Part shown: positions 26,158 through 35,628 of the stretch, one piece after another | Position numbering within the stretch: the first letter of the stretch is position 1 | Layout of the letters: each line of letters begins with the position of its first letter | Source: Pseudomonadales bacterium | Lineage (GTDB): Bacteria; Pseudomonadota; Gammaproteobacteria; Pseudomonadales; Azotimanducaceae | Assembly (NCBI GenBank): GCA_028279305.1 | Contig: JANQOA010000166.1 | Coordinates: 1-37,880 of the forward strand | DNA: 37,880 nt | Direction of reading: 5' to 3' | Made by a program: the position numbers and the translations under genes | The notes under the pieces: model-generated | Database searches by the model: none | The model's input: only the letters and a program-made list of their open reading frames with translations | What the model was told of the DNA's origin: nothing

Positions 26158-28011
26158 TTACACCATATCCGCGTACGGGTTATCCATCTCCAGGTCCACC
26201 GGTTGTGCAAATCCCGGTACCTGCAGGGCGCCGCCGCTGATGCCCAGCGACTCGCCGTCAACCACCCCTTCACCAAACTGATAGATAGGCAGGATGGAGC
26301 CGTTGTCCGCATTGCTGTCATAGTCCGCGGCCGCCTGCTGAACCTTTTCGTTGGCAAGCCGGTGGGCGCTCAGCGCCTTTTTGCCCCACCGCGCGGTCAG
26401 CATGCTGCGGGTCTGGGCCGGGGAGAGGAAAAAACCCGTAGCGTTGTTGCCGCCGAAGCCCTTGGAATTCACAAATGCACCCGGGTAGTCAGCCGGATCG
26501 ATGTCCACGTGCTGCATGGGCAGGTGCAGGTGGCTGGCGTGTACGTCTTCAGCAATATGGTCGATGGTGGTTATGCCGGGGATGATGCCGTCGTTCCAGG
26601 TGCCGACAATGGCGGCCAGTTGATCACCTCCGGCCGGGCCCATGGAGTGGCCGACATAACACTTCACTGCCCCCACCAGCCATGAATCTATGCCGAAGGT
26701 TTTGGCCAGTTCGTTAAAAATATGCGATTCTGTAACCCGGTTCTGCGGGGTGCCGGTACCGTGGGCCTGCATGTAGGTGCCGCGGCGCAGGATGTCTTCG
26801 CCGAGAATGGCGCGTGCCGACGCCATGGCTTTTGCTGCGGTCACATAGTTGCCGACGCCGGGGCCGGAAATGGATTTTTTGTAGCCGTCAGCGTTGACAA
26901 ATACGTCACCCACGGCGCCGAGAATGTTTGCACCCTGCTGCACGGCCAGCTCATCATCCATGAGTACCAGCCACACTGAAGATTCAGCCACCGTAAACCC
27001 CGCGTTGGAAGAAAACGGGCGGCAGGCACGGCGGTTGTCACAGGTGTCGCTGCTATCCAGCGCCATCAGCTGCTCGTCTTCAGCCAGCGCGCCCATCACC
27101 CGGTAACCTTCAATCACATGGGGCAGCACCGGTGCTTCCGAGTTGCCGACAATGACGATCCGCTTGTCACCCGAGCGGATGTCGTCCAGACCTTTCTTGA
27201 CGTTATAGAGGAAGGTGGCGCAGGCGCCGATAATGCCGGCGGTTTCACCAATGGAGCCGAGCACATAAGCGTTCACAAAATCTCCCGGCATTTCCGGCAG
27301 CCCCAGGGCACAATGCTTGGAGGAGGGGCGCTTGCCGATCATCGGGTTCTGCAGCAAACCGCCGTATGCCTCAGCGTCGAGCTGGCCCATGGCGCTGCCT
27401 GAATAGACGGCGATCTCATCCGGGCGAACCATATCCTTTAAGGCCTGGACCGTGAAACCGGTGGAGTAAATGGCGTCGGAAGCGCCGTATACGGCAAGCT
27501 GCAGGCCGCGGGGATGGTTGCGGCTGGGATACAGGGCGCCGGGATCAAATCCCGTCGGCAACTGGCCGGCGCTGGTTACCTTGGACATGCGCTGATCCGG
27601 CAGCATCACCCGCAGGCTGTCGCGCAAGGTGACCTTCACTTCTTTCTTGGAAACTTCCTGCACCTGCCAATGTTCCGGCACGTGCTCCGGCAGTTGGCGC
27701 TTGCTCAGCACAAATGTCAGCTCCGCTTCGTCCTGGCTTTTCAGCTTGGCGGACGACTGCCACTCCACCTTGGCCGGATCCCACAACTGGATGCGGCGAA
27801 TCAGCGTGTTGTCGTTAATGAAGCCCCTGGTGTTGCTGTCCGCGGCCTGGTGATCTTCCATCCCCATAAGCTGGGCCAGCGAAGCATAAGTGCGGTCCTG
27901 GGCGGTTTTGCCCAGTTTATCTACAACCAGTCTACGGTAGGCATGATCAAAAGAAATGCGTCCGGCCGGGTTTATGCCGCCCAGCCCGACCATAACGGGC
28001 AGTCGTTTCAA
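26158..28011 (-). CDS. fabY: Beta-ketoacyl synthase, FabY type (acyl chain initiation)
   Basis: FabY of Pseudomonas aeruginosa condenses acetyl-CoA with malonyl-ACP, replacing FabH (established for that protein). This 617-residue protein has the same architecture: a 150-residue N-terminal region opening MKRLPVMVGLGGINPAGRISF, then SAGQLPTGFDPGALYPSRNHPRGLQ, and the condensing-enzyme triad C264 (GACATFLYN), H417 (QAHGTGTPQNRVTES) and H455 (YVGHS). The segment SKGFGGNNATGFFLSP near the end is also shared. The start is TTG at 28011, preceded by GGAGAG; it overlaps the thiolase stop (TTGA). Acetoacetyl-CoA from the thiolase is a possible link, but the actual primer is not readable from sequence. 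Confidence 0.85.
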   Translation of the reverse strand: MKRLPVMVGLGGINPAGRISFDHAYRRLVVDKLGKTAQDRTYASLAQLMGMEDHQAADSNTRGFINDNTLIRRIQLWDPAKVEWQSSAKLKSQDEAELTFVLSKRQLPEHVPEHWQVQEVSKKEVKVTLRDSLRVMLPDQRMSKVTSAGQLPTGFDPGALYPSRNHPRGLQLAVYGASDAIYSTGFTVQALKDMVRPDEIAVYSGSAMGQLDAEAYGGLLQNPMIGKRPSSKHCALGLPEMPGDFVNAYVLGSIGETAGIIGACATFLYNVKKGLDDIRSGDKRIVIVGNSEAPVLPHVIEGYRVMGALAEDEQLMALDSSDTCDNRRACRPFSSNAGFTVAESSVWLVLMDDELAVQQGANILGAVGDVFVNADGYKKSISGPGVGNYVTAAKAMASARAILGEDILRRGTYMQAHGTGTPQNRVTESHIFNELAKTFGIDSWLVGAVKCYVGHSMGPAGGDQLAAIVGTWNDGIIPGITTIDHIAEDVHASHLHLPMQHVDIDPADYPGAFVNSKGFGGNNATGFFLSPAQTRSMLTARWGKKALSAHRLANEKVQQAAADYDSNADNGSILPIYQFGEGVVDGESLGISGGALQVPGFAQPVDLEMDNPYADMV

Positions 28012-29168
28012 TTTCTCTCCAGAGCAATGGCGGTCGCTTCTCCGCCGCCGATACACAGCGCCGCTATGCCGCGTTTTTTGTCCTGTTTGTGCAGCGCATG
28101 GGCCAGGGTCACAATCAGCCGCGAGCCGGTGGAACCGATGGGGTGCCCCTGGGCGCAGGCGCCGCCGTGAATATTGACTTTGTCCGCAGACAAACCCAAT
28201 TCCTGGATAGCCAGCATAGTCACCATGGCAAAGGCTTCATTGATTTCAAACAGATCCACCTCGTCGAGGCTCCAGCCGAGCTTTTCCGTCAGTTTGCCGA
28301 TGGCGCCCACCGGTGCCACGGTGAATTGGCTGGGGTGGATGGAGTGGGTGGCATGGCCAACAATTCTGGCCAGCGGCGTACGGCCGTTCAAACCGGCTCG
28401 GTTGGTCAGCACCAGGGCGGATGCGCCGTCTGAAATGGAGGATGAATTTGCCGCGGTGATGCTGCCGTCCGCTGTAAACGCCGGCCGCAGCGCCGGGATT
28501 TTGTCCAGTTTGGCGCGGCCGGGTTGTTCGTCGTCTTTGATCCACTCACCGTCTACCTCCATCGGCGCAATTTCCGCCGCCAGATGCTGCTGGTCGATAG
28601 CGCTGCGGGCGCGGTTGACGGATTCCACCGCGTAAGCATCCATGGCTTCGCGGGTGAGCTGGTACTCGTCCGCGGTATTCTGCGCAAACAGTCCCATGGC
28701 GTCACCGGTCTCCGCGTCTTCCAGCCCATCCAGAAACAGGCTGTCCTGCATCTGCGTGTGGCCCATGCGCAAGCCGGAGCGGGCTTTGGCAACCAGGTAG
28801 GGCGCATTGCTCATGCTCTCCATGCCGCCGGCAACCACCGTGCCGGCGCTGCCGGCGCGGATCAGGTCAGCGGCCAGCATCGCAGCCTTCATGCCGCTGC
28901 CGCATACCTTGTTAATGGTAGTGGCGCCGCAGCCGTCCGGCAGTTCCGCCTGGCGCATGGCCTGGCGCGCGGGGGCCTGTTTCAAGCCGGCACTGACCAC
29001 ATTGCCGATGATCACTTCGTCCACCTCTGCCGGATCCAGGGCAGCCTGGGCAAGGGCTGCTTTGATGGCGTGCGCGCCGAGTTGCGGCGCGGTGAAACCC
29101 GCCAGCCGGCCCTGGAAACTGCCCACAGGGGTGCGGGCGGCGGCGGTGAGATAAACGTCTTCGCTCAA
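28008..29168 (-). CDS. Acetyl-CoA C-acetyltransferase (thiolase)
   Basis: Thiolases of this group reversibly join two acetyl-CoA to acetoacetyl-CoA. The protein has the acyl-accepting cysteine in NKVCGSGMKA, NEAFA, GGACAQGHPIGSTG with the catalytic His, and CIGGGEATA with the second Cys. The TTG at 29168 is chosen because GGAGAG stands six bases upstream and the thiolase fold begins right after (SEDVYLTAAARTPVGSF); it gives 386 residues, the family size. A longer in-frame TTG at 29243 adds 25 unconserved residues. It shares an operon with the fabY-like gene (overlap of stop and start). Confidence 0.92.
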   Translation of the reverse strand: MSEDVYLTAAARTPVGSFQGRLAGFTAPQLGAHAIKAALAQAALDPAEVDEVIIGNVVSAGLKQAPARQAMRQAELPDGCGATTINKVCGSGMKAAMLAADLIRAGSAGTVVAGGMESMSNAPYLVAKARSGLRMGHTQMQDSLFLDGLEDAETGDAMGLFAQNTADEYQLTREAMDAYAVESVNRARSAIDQQHLAAEIAPMEVDGEWIKDDEQPGRAKLDKIPALRPAFTADGSITAANSSSISDGASALVLTNRAGLNGRTPLARIVGHATHSIHPSQFTVAPVGAIGKLTEKLGWSLDEVDLFEINEAFAMVTMLAIQELGLSADKVNIHGGACAQGHPIGSTGSRLIVTLAHALHKQDKKRGIAALCIGGGEATAIALERN

Positions 29169-29262
29169 GGTTGGCTCTCCGATGATGTTGGTCCGGGCGT
29201 CTGGTGCGTTGGTCTGTTCTTTGCTGGTAAGAGCTGTATTCAAATCCGCCGTGCAGTTTACT

Positions 29263-29772
29263 CTATTTTTCCCGGAAGCGTGGGATCAGCTCCGCGAAGT
29301 TGCAAGGCTTGAAGTTGATGTCCAGCTGGTTTCTGAGAATTTTCTCCCAACCGGTTTTCACTGCGTTGGAGGAGCCGGGCAGGGCAAACACCAGGGTGGC
29401 GTTGGCGAGGCCGCCCAGGGCCCTGGACTGTATGGTGGAAGAACCAATTTCGTCATAAGAAATCTGCCGGAATAATTCCCCGAAGCCGGAGATTTCTTTG
29501 TCCAGCAGTACGCTCAGGGCTTCCGGGGTGCTGTCGCGGCCGGTGAAGCCGGTACCGCCGGTGGTGATGATGGCCTGTACGTTGTCATCCGCGATCCAGG
29601 CTGAGACCACGGCGCGGATCTGGTAGATATCGTCGCGCACAATGCGCCGGTCGCACAAGGTATGGCCGGCGGCGGGAATCTGTTCCGCCAGCCAGCTGCC
29701 GGATTTGTCGTCAGCCAGCGTGCGGGTGTCCGAGATGGTCAGCACAACACAATTTAAACCGTTGGTATTCAA
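29263..29772 (-). CDS. moaB: Molybdenum cofactor biosynthesis protein MoaB/MogA family
   Basis: MoaB/MogA proteins adenylylate molybdopterin before molybdate insertion. The 169-residue protein shows the signature TTGGTGFTGRDSTPEAL (about 70–86) and LPGSSNAVKTGWEKIL near the end, both in the nucleotide-binding fold. It starts with TTG at 29772, seven bases after AAGG. It lies 94 bases upstream of the thiolase start (on the same strand) and is divergent from the carboxylase gene. MsrP in this window needs the cofactor, but no other cofactor gene is nearby. Confidence 0.88.
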   Translation of the reverse strand: MNTNGLNCVVLTISDTRTLADDKSGSWLAEQIPAAGHTLCDRRIVRDDIYQIRAVVSAWIADDNVQAIITTGGTGFTGRDSTPEALSVLLDKEISGFGELFRQISYDEIGSSTIQSRALGGLANATLVFALPGSSNAVKTGWEKILRNQLDINFKPCNFAELIPRFREK

Positions 29773-29806
29773 TAACTTGCCTTTGCCTGGGGGCGATGGA
29801 TTTTAC

Positions 29807-29829
29807 CGCCAATTTACCCTTTATTGGCG
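29807..29829. promoter_or_regulatory. Inverted repeat between moaB and the carboxylase gene
   Basis: CGCCAAT (29807–29813) and ATTGGCG (29823–29829) form a perfect seven-base inverted repeat with nine bases between. It is centred in the 84-base gap between the divergent starts and could be an operator acting on both genes, or a hairpin in the carboxylase leader. Confidence 0.4.
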
Positions 29830-29856
29830 CCTGGGAGGTAGTTTTCTGTAACAGAA

Positions 29857-32800
29857 GTGGCTAGAGTACCGCCATTCTACCCAAGCCAGAATATCGTGGA
29901 AAAACAGCTAATTGAAGGCGATCGCCTCTACCTGATCGCTGAAAGCCTCGCCAAGGACTTCTCCCTCTTTCCCAACGTATCCCTCGAGCAACAACCCATC
30001 CCCGGCCTCCTGAGTCAGGCGCAGATAGACCGGGAAAACGAGGCGCTGGCCAAGCTGGACACCGACGCGTATATCGAAGCGGTGGTGGCCCAGGCCAACG
30101 ATCAGACCCGCACCCCGGCGCCGGAGATTATCAAACAGCTGGGCAAGGTTATCGATGAAGTCAGCAACGGGCCCTATTACCACGCCACGGTGTTAATGGA
30201 ATTTGCCGAGGACACCACCCGCATGGTTGGGTTTGTGGCCCAGGACCGCAGCAAGGCACTGGGCAGCTGGGGACCGGAACATCACCTGCAGGCGACGTCT
30301 TTTGGGGAGTTGTGTTCCACCCGCTCCATCCCCATGGTGTCGTTTATGGACACACCGGGGGCGGATGCCAAGGAAGAAGCCAACGCCAACAACCAGGCGC
30401 ACAGCATTTCCCGGCTGATTGCGGAGATGAGCAACATCGACGTGCCCAATGTCGGTCTGATCTACGGCCTGGGGTATTCCGGCGGGGCCATTCCGCTGGC
30501 TGCCAGCAACATGATTCTGTCTCTGCGCGACGGCGTGTTCAGCACCATTCAGCCGGTGGCGCTGGCCAATATCGCGCGCCGCCTGAATCTGTCCTGGCAG
30601 GAGTGCGCGCAGATTGTCGGCCTGTCACCCTACCAGCTGCACCGTCAGGGCAACATTGACGGCATTGTGGATTTTTCACCCGTTGACTCCGCGGACAAGG
30701 TGGAGAACCTGCGCCTTGCCATTATCGGCAGTATCAACAACATCGAATCCAGGGTTAAAGAGTTTGTCGGCGAAAACCCCTACATCCTCGATCACTACCG
30801 GCAGAGCCTGCAGCGTTACCTGAATCCGTCGCCGCAGCTCAGGGCCATGCAGACCAGCGCTTCGCTGAAGCTGACAAAAAACCCCACGGAATACCTGAAT
30901 GTCTTCGGCGTGGCTTACCGCTACCTGCGTTACCTGCAGGTACGCAAACGCATCAAAGCCACCACCAAACAGCAGTACGGGCGGCTGGCGGACCAGGAGA
31001 TGCCCAAGGGTGAACTGCACATCCGCGCCGACCGGGAGCGCCGCCTGACATTCCTCAAATGGCTGCAGGATCCGGACAAGCTGGTCTACGATGACGTGTT
31101 GTCCAAGGCCTGGCGCAACTACAACGAAAAACGTCAGGCGCTGCACGACGAACGGGGACGCATAGCCCAGCTGATTTTTGGTGAGCCGAAACAGAACTAC
31201 GAATCCGCCCGTGCCGACCTGCTCTCGGCAATAGGTGTATTTCTCTACAACCGGTGGAAGAACGAAGCGGTTGGCAACATTCGCGCGCTTAGAGAATATC
31301 TTCAAAATCAAGAGGATACGCGCCAAATCTTGAGTGTTTCCGAGGTAAGTGATCCACGCGGGCTGCTGCAGGCGATCACCGCGGACCGGGAAATGCTGGA
31401 TCTGCTGCGCGACCGCTTCACTTACGAAGGCAAGAAACTGCTGGCCATGTCCGGTGCTGAAGCCGCGGAGTTGGATGAAAAGTCCGACGTGTTTATCGCT
31501 AAGCAACTGACCACCGAACTGAACCTGGCGCTGACCGGCAGCAACATGATGGGCCTGGCGGGCCTGTCCGAATTGCAGGCCAACCGCAGCCTGTTGCACC
31601 AGCGTTTTCCCAATTACATCAAGGCCGTGGAAGTGGGCGGCAAGCCGGTGGCGTTGAGCGACATGACCGTGCTGGATGTGCTGCTGGACTCCGAACTGCG
31701 CGGCGACTTCATCCGTGAATGCGAAAACCTGCTGCTGTTCGACTCGGTTTACGACCAGATTATCGCCAACCTGGATTCCATTGCCGCGGAGGCGCAGTCT
31801 TCCCAGAGTCTGTCCCGGGAGTCGCTGTCGCAACTGATCGACACCACGCTGCAGCTTGCCGTCAGCGGCCTGACCATCGGCAGTTTTGAAGGCGGCGTAA
31901 AGCCGTCCGTGGAACAGCTGCGGGAGCAGATCCTCGACTGGTACGTGCGCATTCAGAAGATGCCGAAAGGCGGCGAATTCTACCGCGGCGTGGAAGAGTG
32001 GAAAAAACTCAGCTTCCCGCACCTGGCGGATGCCCTGTTTGTGGTGGTCACCCACCTGTTCGAAAACCTGCTCAGCTCGTTTGTGGCGGCGGAGCGGGAC
32101 GGCAAGAACTTTCAGGGCAGAATTGCGCCGCGCAACATCGGCCGGCGCAAGGATTTCTGGAACCGCCTCAACATGGCGTACAACGATTTGTTGATGCACA
32201 ACGTGCTGCGCGCCAACCGCAACCGCAACCGCTTCACCCACACCGACGTTATCGAGCGCTATTTCGACAACTGGCTGCCGCGCTTCGACGATCTGATGAG
32301 TTCGGACCCGTGCTCCTTTCCCGGTTTCCGCATCTCCATAGAAAACGCGCTGAACAAAGATCTGCCGCCGTGCGGGGTGGTGGCCGGCTACGGCACCCTC
32401 AAAGGTGAATCCGCCGCCCGTGTTGGCGTGCTTGTTTCAAACGTGGATTTCCAGGCCGGCGCGTTTGATATGGCCAGCGCTGAGAAATTCTGCCGCATGC
32501 TGGTTGAGTGCGCGGAACAGCATATGCCGGTGATCTGTTTTGTCTCATCCGGCGGCATGCAGACCAAGGAGGGCGCCGGCGCGCTGTTTTCCATGGCGGC
32601 GGTGAACGACCGCATCACCCGCTTTGTGCGCGACCACGATCTGCCGGTTATCGTCTTCGGCTACGGCGATTGTACCGGCGGTGCGCAGGCCAGTTTTGTG
32701 ACCCACCCGCTGGTGCAGACTTACTATTTCTCCGGCACCAGCATGCCCTTTGCCGGGCAGCTGGTGGTGCCGTCCAACCTGCCGTTGAATTCCATTCTTT

Positions 32801-34767
32801 CCAATTATCTGTCCGCCACCGAGGGTGCCATGCAGGGGCTGGTACAGCATCCGTTTTTCCCGGAACTGGATGCCCAGTTAAAAGAAATTGACGAAGACAT
32901 CCCGCTGCCTACCGATACCGTGGAGCAGGTGATGGAACGGGTGCTGGCCGGCGGATTTGCTGAGCAGCGTCCGGTGGTGGTGGCGCACCGCCCGACCTAT
33001 ACGGATCAGGATCTGATCCGTCCGGTGAAGAAGGTGCTGATCCACGCGCGCGGCTGTACCGCCGCCAAACTTATACGCATCGCGCAGCGCAACAATATTC
33101 ATGTGGTGCTGGTGCAAAGCGACCCGGACATGGAATCCATGGCTGTGGACCAGCTGCGGCCAGAAGATACGCTGGTCTGTATCGGCGGAAATACCCCGGA
33201 CGAAAGTTATCTGAACGCCATGAGTGTGATGAACGTGGCGGAAAACGAAGGGGTCGACAGCTTGCACCCCGGTATCGGTTTTCTGTCGGAAAACTCCGCC
33301 TTTGCTGAACTGGTGCGCAGCCACGGCATCAACTTCATCGGCCCGTCCGTCGCCAGCATGGAAACCATGGGCAACAAATCCAACGCCATTAACACCTCGC
33401 TGCGGCTGAATGTGCCGGTGGTGCCGGGCAGTCACGGCATCCTCACTAATCCGGAACGGGCTGCGGAGGTGGCTGAAGATATCGGCTATCCGGTGTTGAT
33501 CAAAGCTGTCCACGGCGGCGGCGGCAAAGGCATCCAGGTTGTCGAAAGCCCAAACGATTTTGTTGAGCTGTTTCACCGGGTTACCGTGGAGGCGCGCAGC
33601 GCCTTCGGCAACGGTGATGTTTATCTCGAAAAATACGTGACTTCGCTGCGGCATATTGAAGCCCAGCTGCTGCGCGATACCCACGGCAATACCCACGTGC
33701 TGGGCATCCGAGACTGCAGCGTGCAGCGTGACAAGCAGAAGGTCATCGAAGAATCGGGGTCAACCATGCTGCCCCGGAACCTGCTTGATACGGTAGTTCG
33801 TTCCACCGCTGATATCGCCAACGAGGTGAACTACGTGGGTGCCGGTACGGTGGAATTTATCTACGATCTGAAATCGGATGCCGTGTACTTTATGGAAATG
33901 AATACGCGGCTGCAGGTGGAGCACCCGGTCACCGAATGGACCTCCGGGGTGGACATTGTCAGTCAGCAATTCCGTATCGCCGGCGGTGAGTCCATTGCTG
34001 ATCTGCAGGTACAGCAGAACGGTTATGCCATCGAGGCGCGGGTTACTGCTGAACGGGTGCAGCAGGCGGGTGACGGCGCGCTGAGTTTCCGCCCGCACCC
34101 GGGCAAAATTGTTGAATGCAGCTTCCCGGAAGAAGAAGGTGTGGAGATCATCACCACCGCCGGCCCCGGCAAGTTTGTTTCCCCGTATTATGACAGCATG
34201 ATTGCCCAGGTGATTGTGCACGCTGCTGACCGCGAAGCGGCCACCGCCAAGCTGATTAATTATCTGGGCCGCACCCGCATCACGGGTATTTGCACCAACA
34301 TTCCTTTGTTGCGGCGCATCCTCGCGGACGAAGTCTTTGTCAAAGGCGTCTACGACACCAACTATCTGCCGGAACTGCTGAGCCGCATCGATGTTAACGA
34401 GCTGATCGAAGAGATCGAGGCTTCCGCCGGGGACGCCGGTGATGCCATCGACAAGGACAGCATCAGTATCGAAGGCAGTGAGGAGCTGAAAGTGCTGGCG
34501 CCGGCTACCGCCATTTTCTACAGCGCACCCTCACCGTCAGAGCCGGACTATGTAAGTGTCGGGGATGTGATTGAAGTCTCCCAGACCCTGTGCCAGCTTG
34601 AAGCGATGAAAATATTCACTCCCCTGGCGCTGGCGGATTTCAACAGTGAACTGCAGCTCTATCCGGCAAGCCAGACCTTTGAGATTACCCGCATCAATAT
34701 GAGCAGCGGCCAGCAGGTCAATGTTGGCGACCTGCTGTTTGTAGTTAAGGCCGTTGCTTCGTCATAA
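29857..34767 (+). CDS. Single-chain biotin-dependent acyl-CoA carboxylase (CT-alpha / CT-beta / biotin carboxylase / biotinyl domain)
   Basis: The 1636-residue chain holds all parts of an acetyl-CoA-carboxylase-like enzyme. CT-alpha is at about 105–300 (FMDTPGADAKEEANANNQAHSI; G209-G210). A mostly helical region of about 500 residues (340–835) has no domain I know. CT-beta is at about 839–1000 (CFVSSGGMQTKEG, G899-G900; DCTGGAQASF at 938–947), without the AccD zinc finger. Biotin carboxylase is at 1057–1506: glycine loop at 1219–1225, catalytic E1347, N1349, R1351 and Q1353-V1354-E1355 (EMNTRLQVEH), and the conserved Lys in QKVIEE. The biotinyl domain is at 1543–1633 with acceptor K1585 in LEAMKIF. 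Eukaryotic enzymes run BC–BCCP–CT(beta, alpha); here the order is reversed. Start GTG 29857 is the only option after an in-frame TAG; GGGAGG lies 18 bases upstream, rather far. Substrate likely acetyl-CoA, not proven. Confidence 0.88.
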   Translation: MARVPPFYPSQNIVEKQLIEGDRLYLIAESLAKDFSLFPNVSLEQQPIPGLLSQAQIDRENEALAKLDTDAYIEAVVAQANDQTRTPAPEIIKQLGKVIDEVSNGPYYHATVLMEFAEDTTRMVGFVAQDRSKALGSWGPEHHLQATSFGELCSTRSIPMVSFMDTPGADAKEEANANNQAHSISRLIAEMSNIDVPNVGLIYGLGYSGGAIPLAASNMILSLRDGVFSTIQPVALANIARRLNLSWQECAQIVGLSPYQLHRQGNIDGIVDFSPVDSADKVENLRLAIIGSINNIESRVKEFVGENPYILDHYRQSLQRYLNPSPQLRAMQTSASLKLTKNPTEYLNVFGVAYRYLRYLQVRKRIKATTKQQYGRLADQEMPKGELHIRADRERRLTFLKWLQDPDKLVYDDVLSKAWRNYNEKRQALHDERGRIAQLIFGEPKQNYESARADLLSAIGVFLYNRWKNEAVGNIRALREYLQNQEDTRQILSVSEVSDPRGLLQAITADREMLDLLRDRFTYEGKKLLAMSGAEAAELDEKSDVFIAKQLTTELNLALTGSNMMGLAGLSELQANRSLLHQRFPNYIKAVEVGGKPVALSDMTVLDVLLDSELRGDFIRECENLLLFDSVYDQIIANLDSIAAEAQSSQSLSRESLSQLIDTTLQLAVSGLTIGSFEGGVKPSVEQLREQILDWYVRIQKMPKGGEFYRGVEEWKKLSFPHLADALFVVVTHLFENLLSSFVAAERDGKNFQGRIAPRNIGRRKDFWNRLNMAYNDLLMHNVLRANRNRNRFTHTDVIERYFDNWLPRFDDLMSSDPCSFPGFRISIENALNKDLPPCGVVAGYGTLKGESAARVGVLVSNVDFQAGAFDMASAEKFCRMLVECAEQHMPVICFVSSGGMQTKEGAGALFSMAAVNDRITRFVRDHDLPVIVFGYGDCTGGAQASFVTHPLVQTYYFSGTSMPFAGQLVVPSNLPLNSILSNYLSATEGAMQGLVQHPFFPELDAQLKEIDEDIPLPTDTVEQVMERVLAGGFAEQRPVVVAHRPTYTDQDLIRPVKKVLIHARGCTAAKLIRIAQRNNIHVVLVQSDPDMESMAVDQLRPEDTLVCIGGNTPDESYLNAMSVMNVAENEGVDSLHPGIGFLSENSAFAELVRSHGINFIGPSVASMETMGNKSNAINTSLRLNVPVVPGSHGILTNPERAAEVAEDIGYPVLIKAVHGGGGKGIQVVESPNDFVELFHRVTVEARSAFGNGDVYLEKYVTSLRHIEAQLLRDTHGNTHVLGIRDCSVQRDKQKVIEESGSTMLPRNLLDTVVRSTADIANEVNYVGAGTVEFIYDLKSDAVYFMEMNTRLQVEHPVTEWTSGVDIVSQQFRIAGGESIADLQVQQNGYAIEARVTAERVQQAGDGALSFRPHPGKIVECSFPEEEGVEIITTAGPGKFVSPYYDSMIAQVIVHAADREAATAKLINYLGRTRITGICTNIPLLRRILADEVFVKGVYDTNYLPELLSRIDVNELIEEIEASAGDAGDAIDKDSISIEGSEELKVLAPATAIFYSAPSPSEPDYVSVGDVIEVSQTLCQLEAMKIFTPLALADFNSELQLYPASQTFEITRINMSSGQQVNVGDLLFVVKAVASS

Positions 34768-35523
34768 GCCGTTCTGAACAAGATAATACACGCCCTGGAG
34801 TATGCACAGGGTGGCGATGCTCAAGATGATGAACTGGCTGAATCGCTGGAATGCCTGATCGTTCCAGCGGTTCAGCATCCAGGTGCCGATGCGCGCGCCC
34901 GCCACCGCTGCCGCCATGCACGCCGCGTATATCCACCAGGCCAGGTTGGTGGTGCCGGCACCCGCTTGCGCAACCGCGCCGATGATGGCGCCATAGTAAA
35001 TGATTTTCAGAATATGGCCGGCGGTCTGAGTCAGCGCTTTGTTGGCGACAATCTGCTGCCGGCTGAGCGGCGATTTCAGGTAGAACACGTCTAACAGGGG
35101 GCCCGACGCGCCGGCCAGCAGTTGCGCGGCGGTGACAACAAAACCGCAAACGACGGCGGTGGTTGGCCGCGTAATGTCCAGCCCCTGCAGGCGTTTGGTG
35201 AGGCGGGCCAGCCAGGCAAAGCCGCCGACCAGGATAAGAACAAGGCCCGGCGGCGGCACCAGCAGGACGTAGGTAAACAGGCCCACCGCGGCCAGCGCAC
35301 CGATCATGTAAATCCACAGAATCGACCAGTTGATATGGGCGCGCAGAAACCACGCGCGCGAGCCGTTAGACGTGGCCTGCACCGCGCCATGCAGCAGCAT
35401 GGTGGTGGCCACCGGCAGGACGCTGACCAGGATGGCCATCAGCAGCATGCCGCCAGCCATACCCAGTACGCCGGAAAGAATACTGGTGGCCAGCACGCTG
35501 ATGATAAGGATGAAAGCTAACAT
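34762..35523 (-). CDS. TSUP (TauE/SafE) family membrane permease
   Basis: The 253-residue protein has about eight membrane helices and the family's repeated sequence in SILSGVLGMAGGMLLMAIL and VVCGFVVTAAQLLAGASGPLLDVFYL. TSUP proteins export or take up sulfite, sulfonates or other small organic anions; substrate cannot be assigned here. ATG 35523 is chosen because the hydrophobic first helix follows directly; longer frames up to 35610 add an Arg-rich non-membrane stretch. It is divergent from a LysR regulator gene, which probably controls it, and it overlaps the end of the carboxylase gene by six bases. Confidence 0.85.
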   Translation of the reverse strand: MLAFILIISVLATSILSGVLGMAGGMLLMAILVSVLPVATTMLLHGAVQATSNGSRAWFLRAHINWSILWIYMIGALAAVGLFTYVLLVPPPGLVLILVGGFAWLARLTKRLQGLDITRPTTAVVCGFVVTAAQLLAGASGPLLDVFYLKSPLSRQQIVANKALTQTAGHILKIIYYGAIIGAVAQAGAGTTNLAWWIYAACMAAAVAGARIGTWMLNRWNDQAFQRFSQFIILSIATLCILQGVYYLVQNGL

Positions 35524-35628
35524 AGTCGCCAGTCCGGCTGAGGGCGCATCGGTACCTCTCCAACAACTGCGGATTGCAAACGCCGGCCATACTGGACGGG
35601 CGCCAATCATGAAAAAAGAGAATAAATG

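Noticed and set aside
30676..32241. A 521-codon minus-strand frame inside the carboxylase gene
   Set aside because: Shadow of the helical central region; the plus-strand frame continues through it into recognised domains on both sides.
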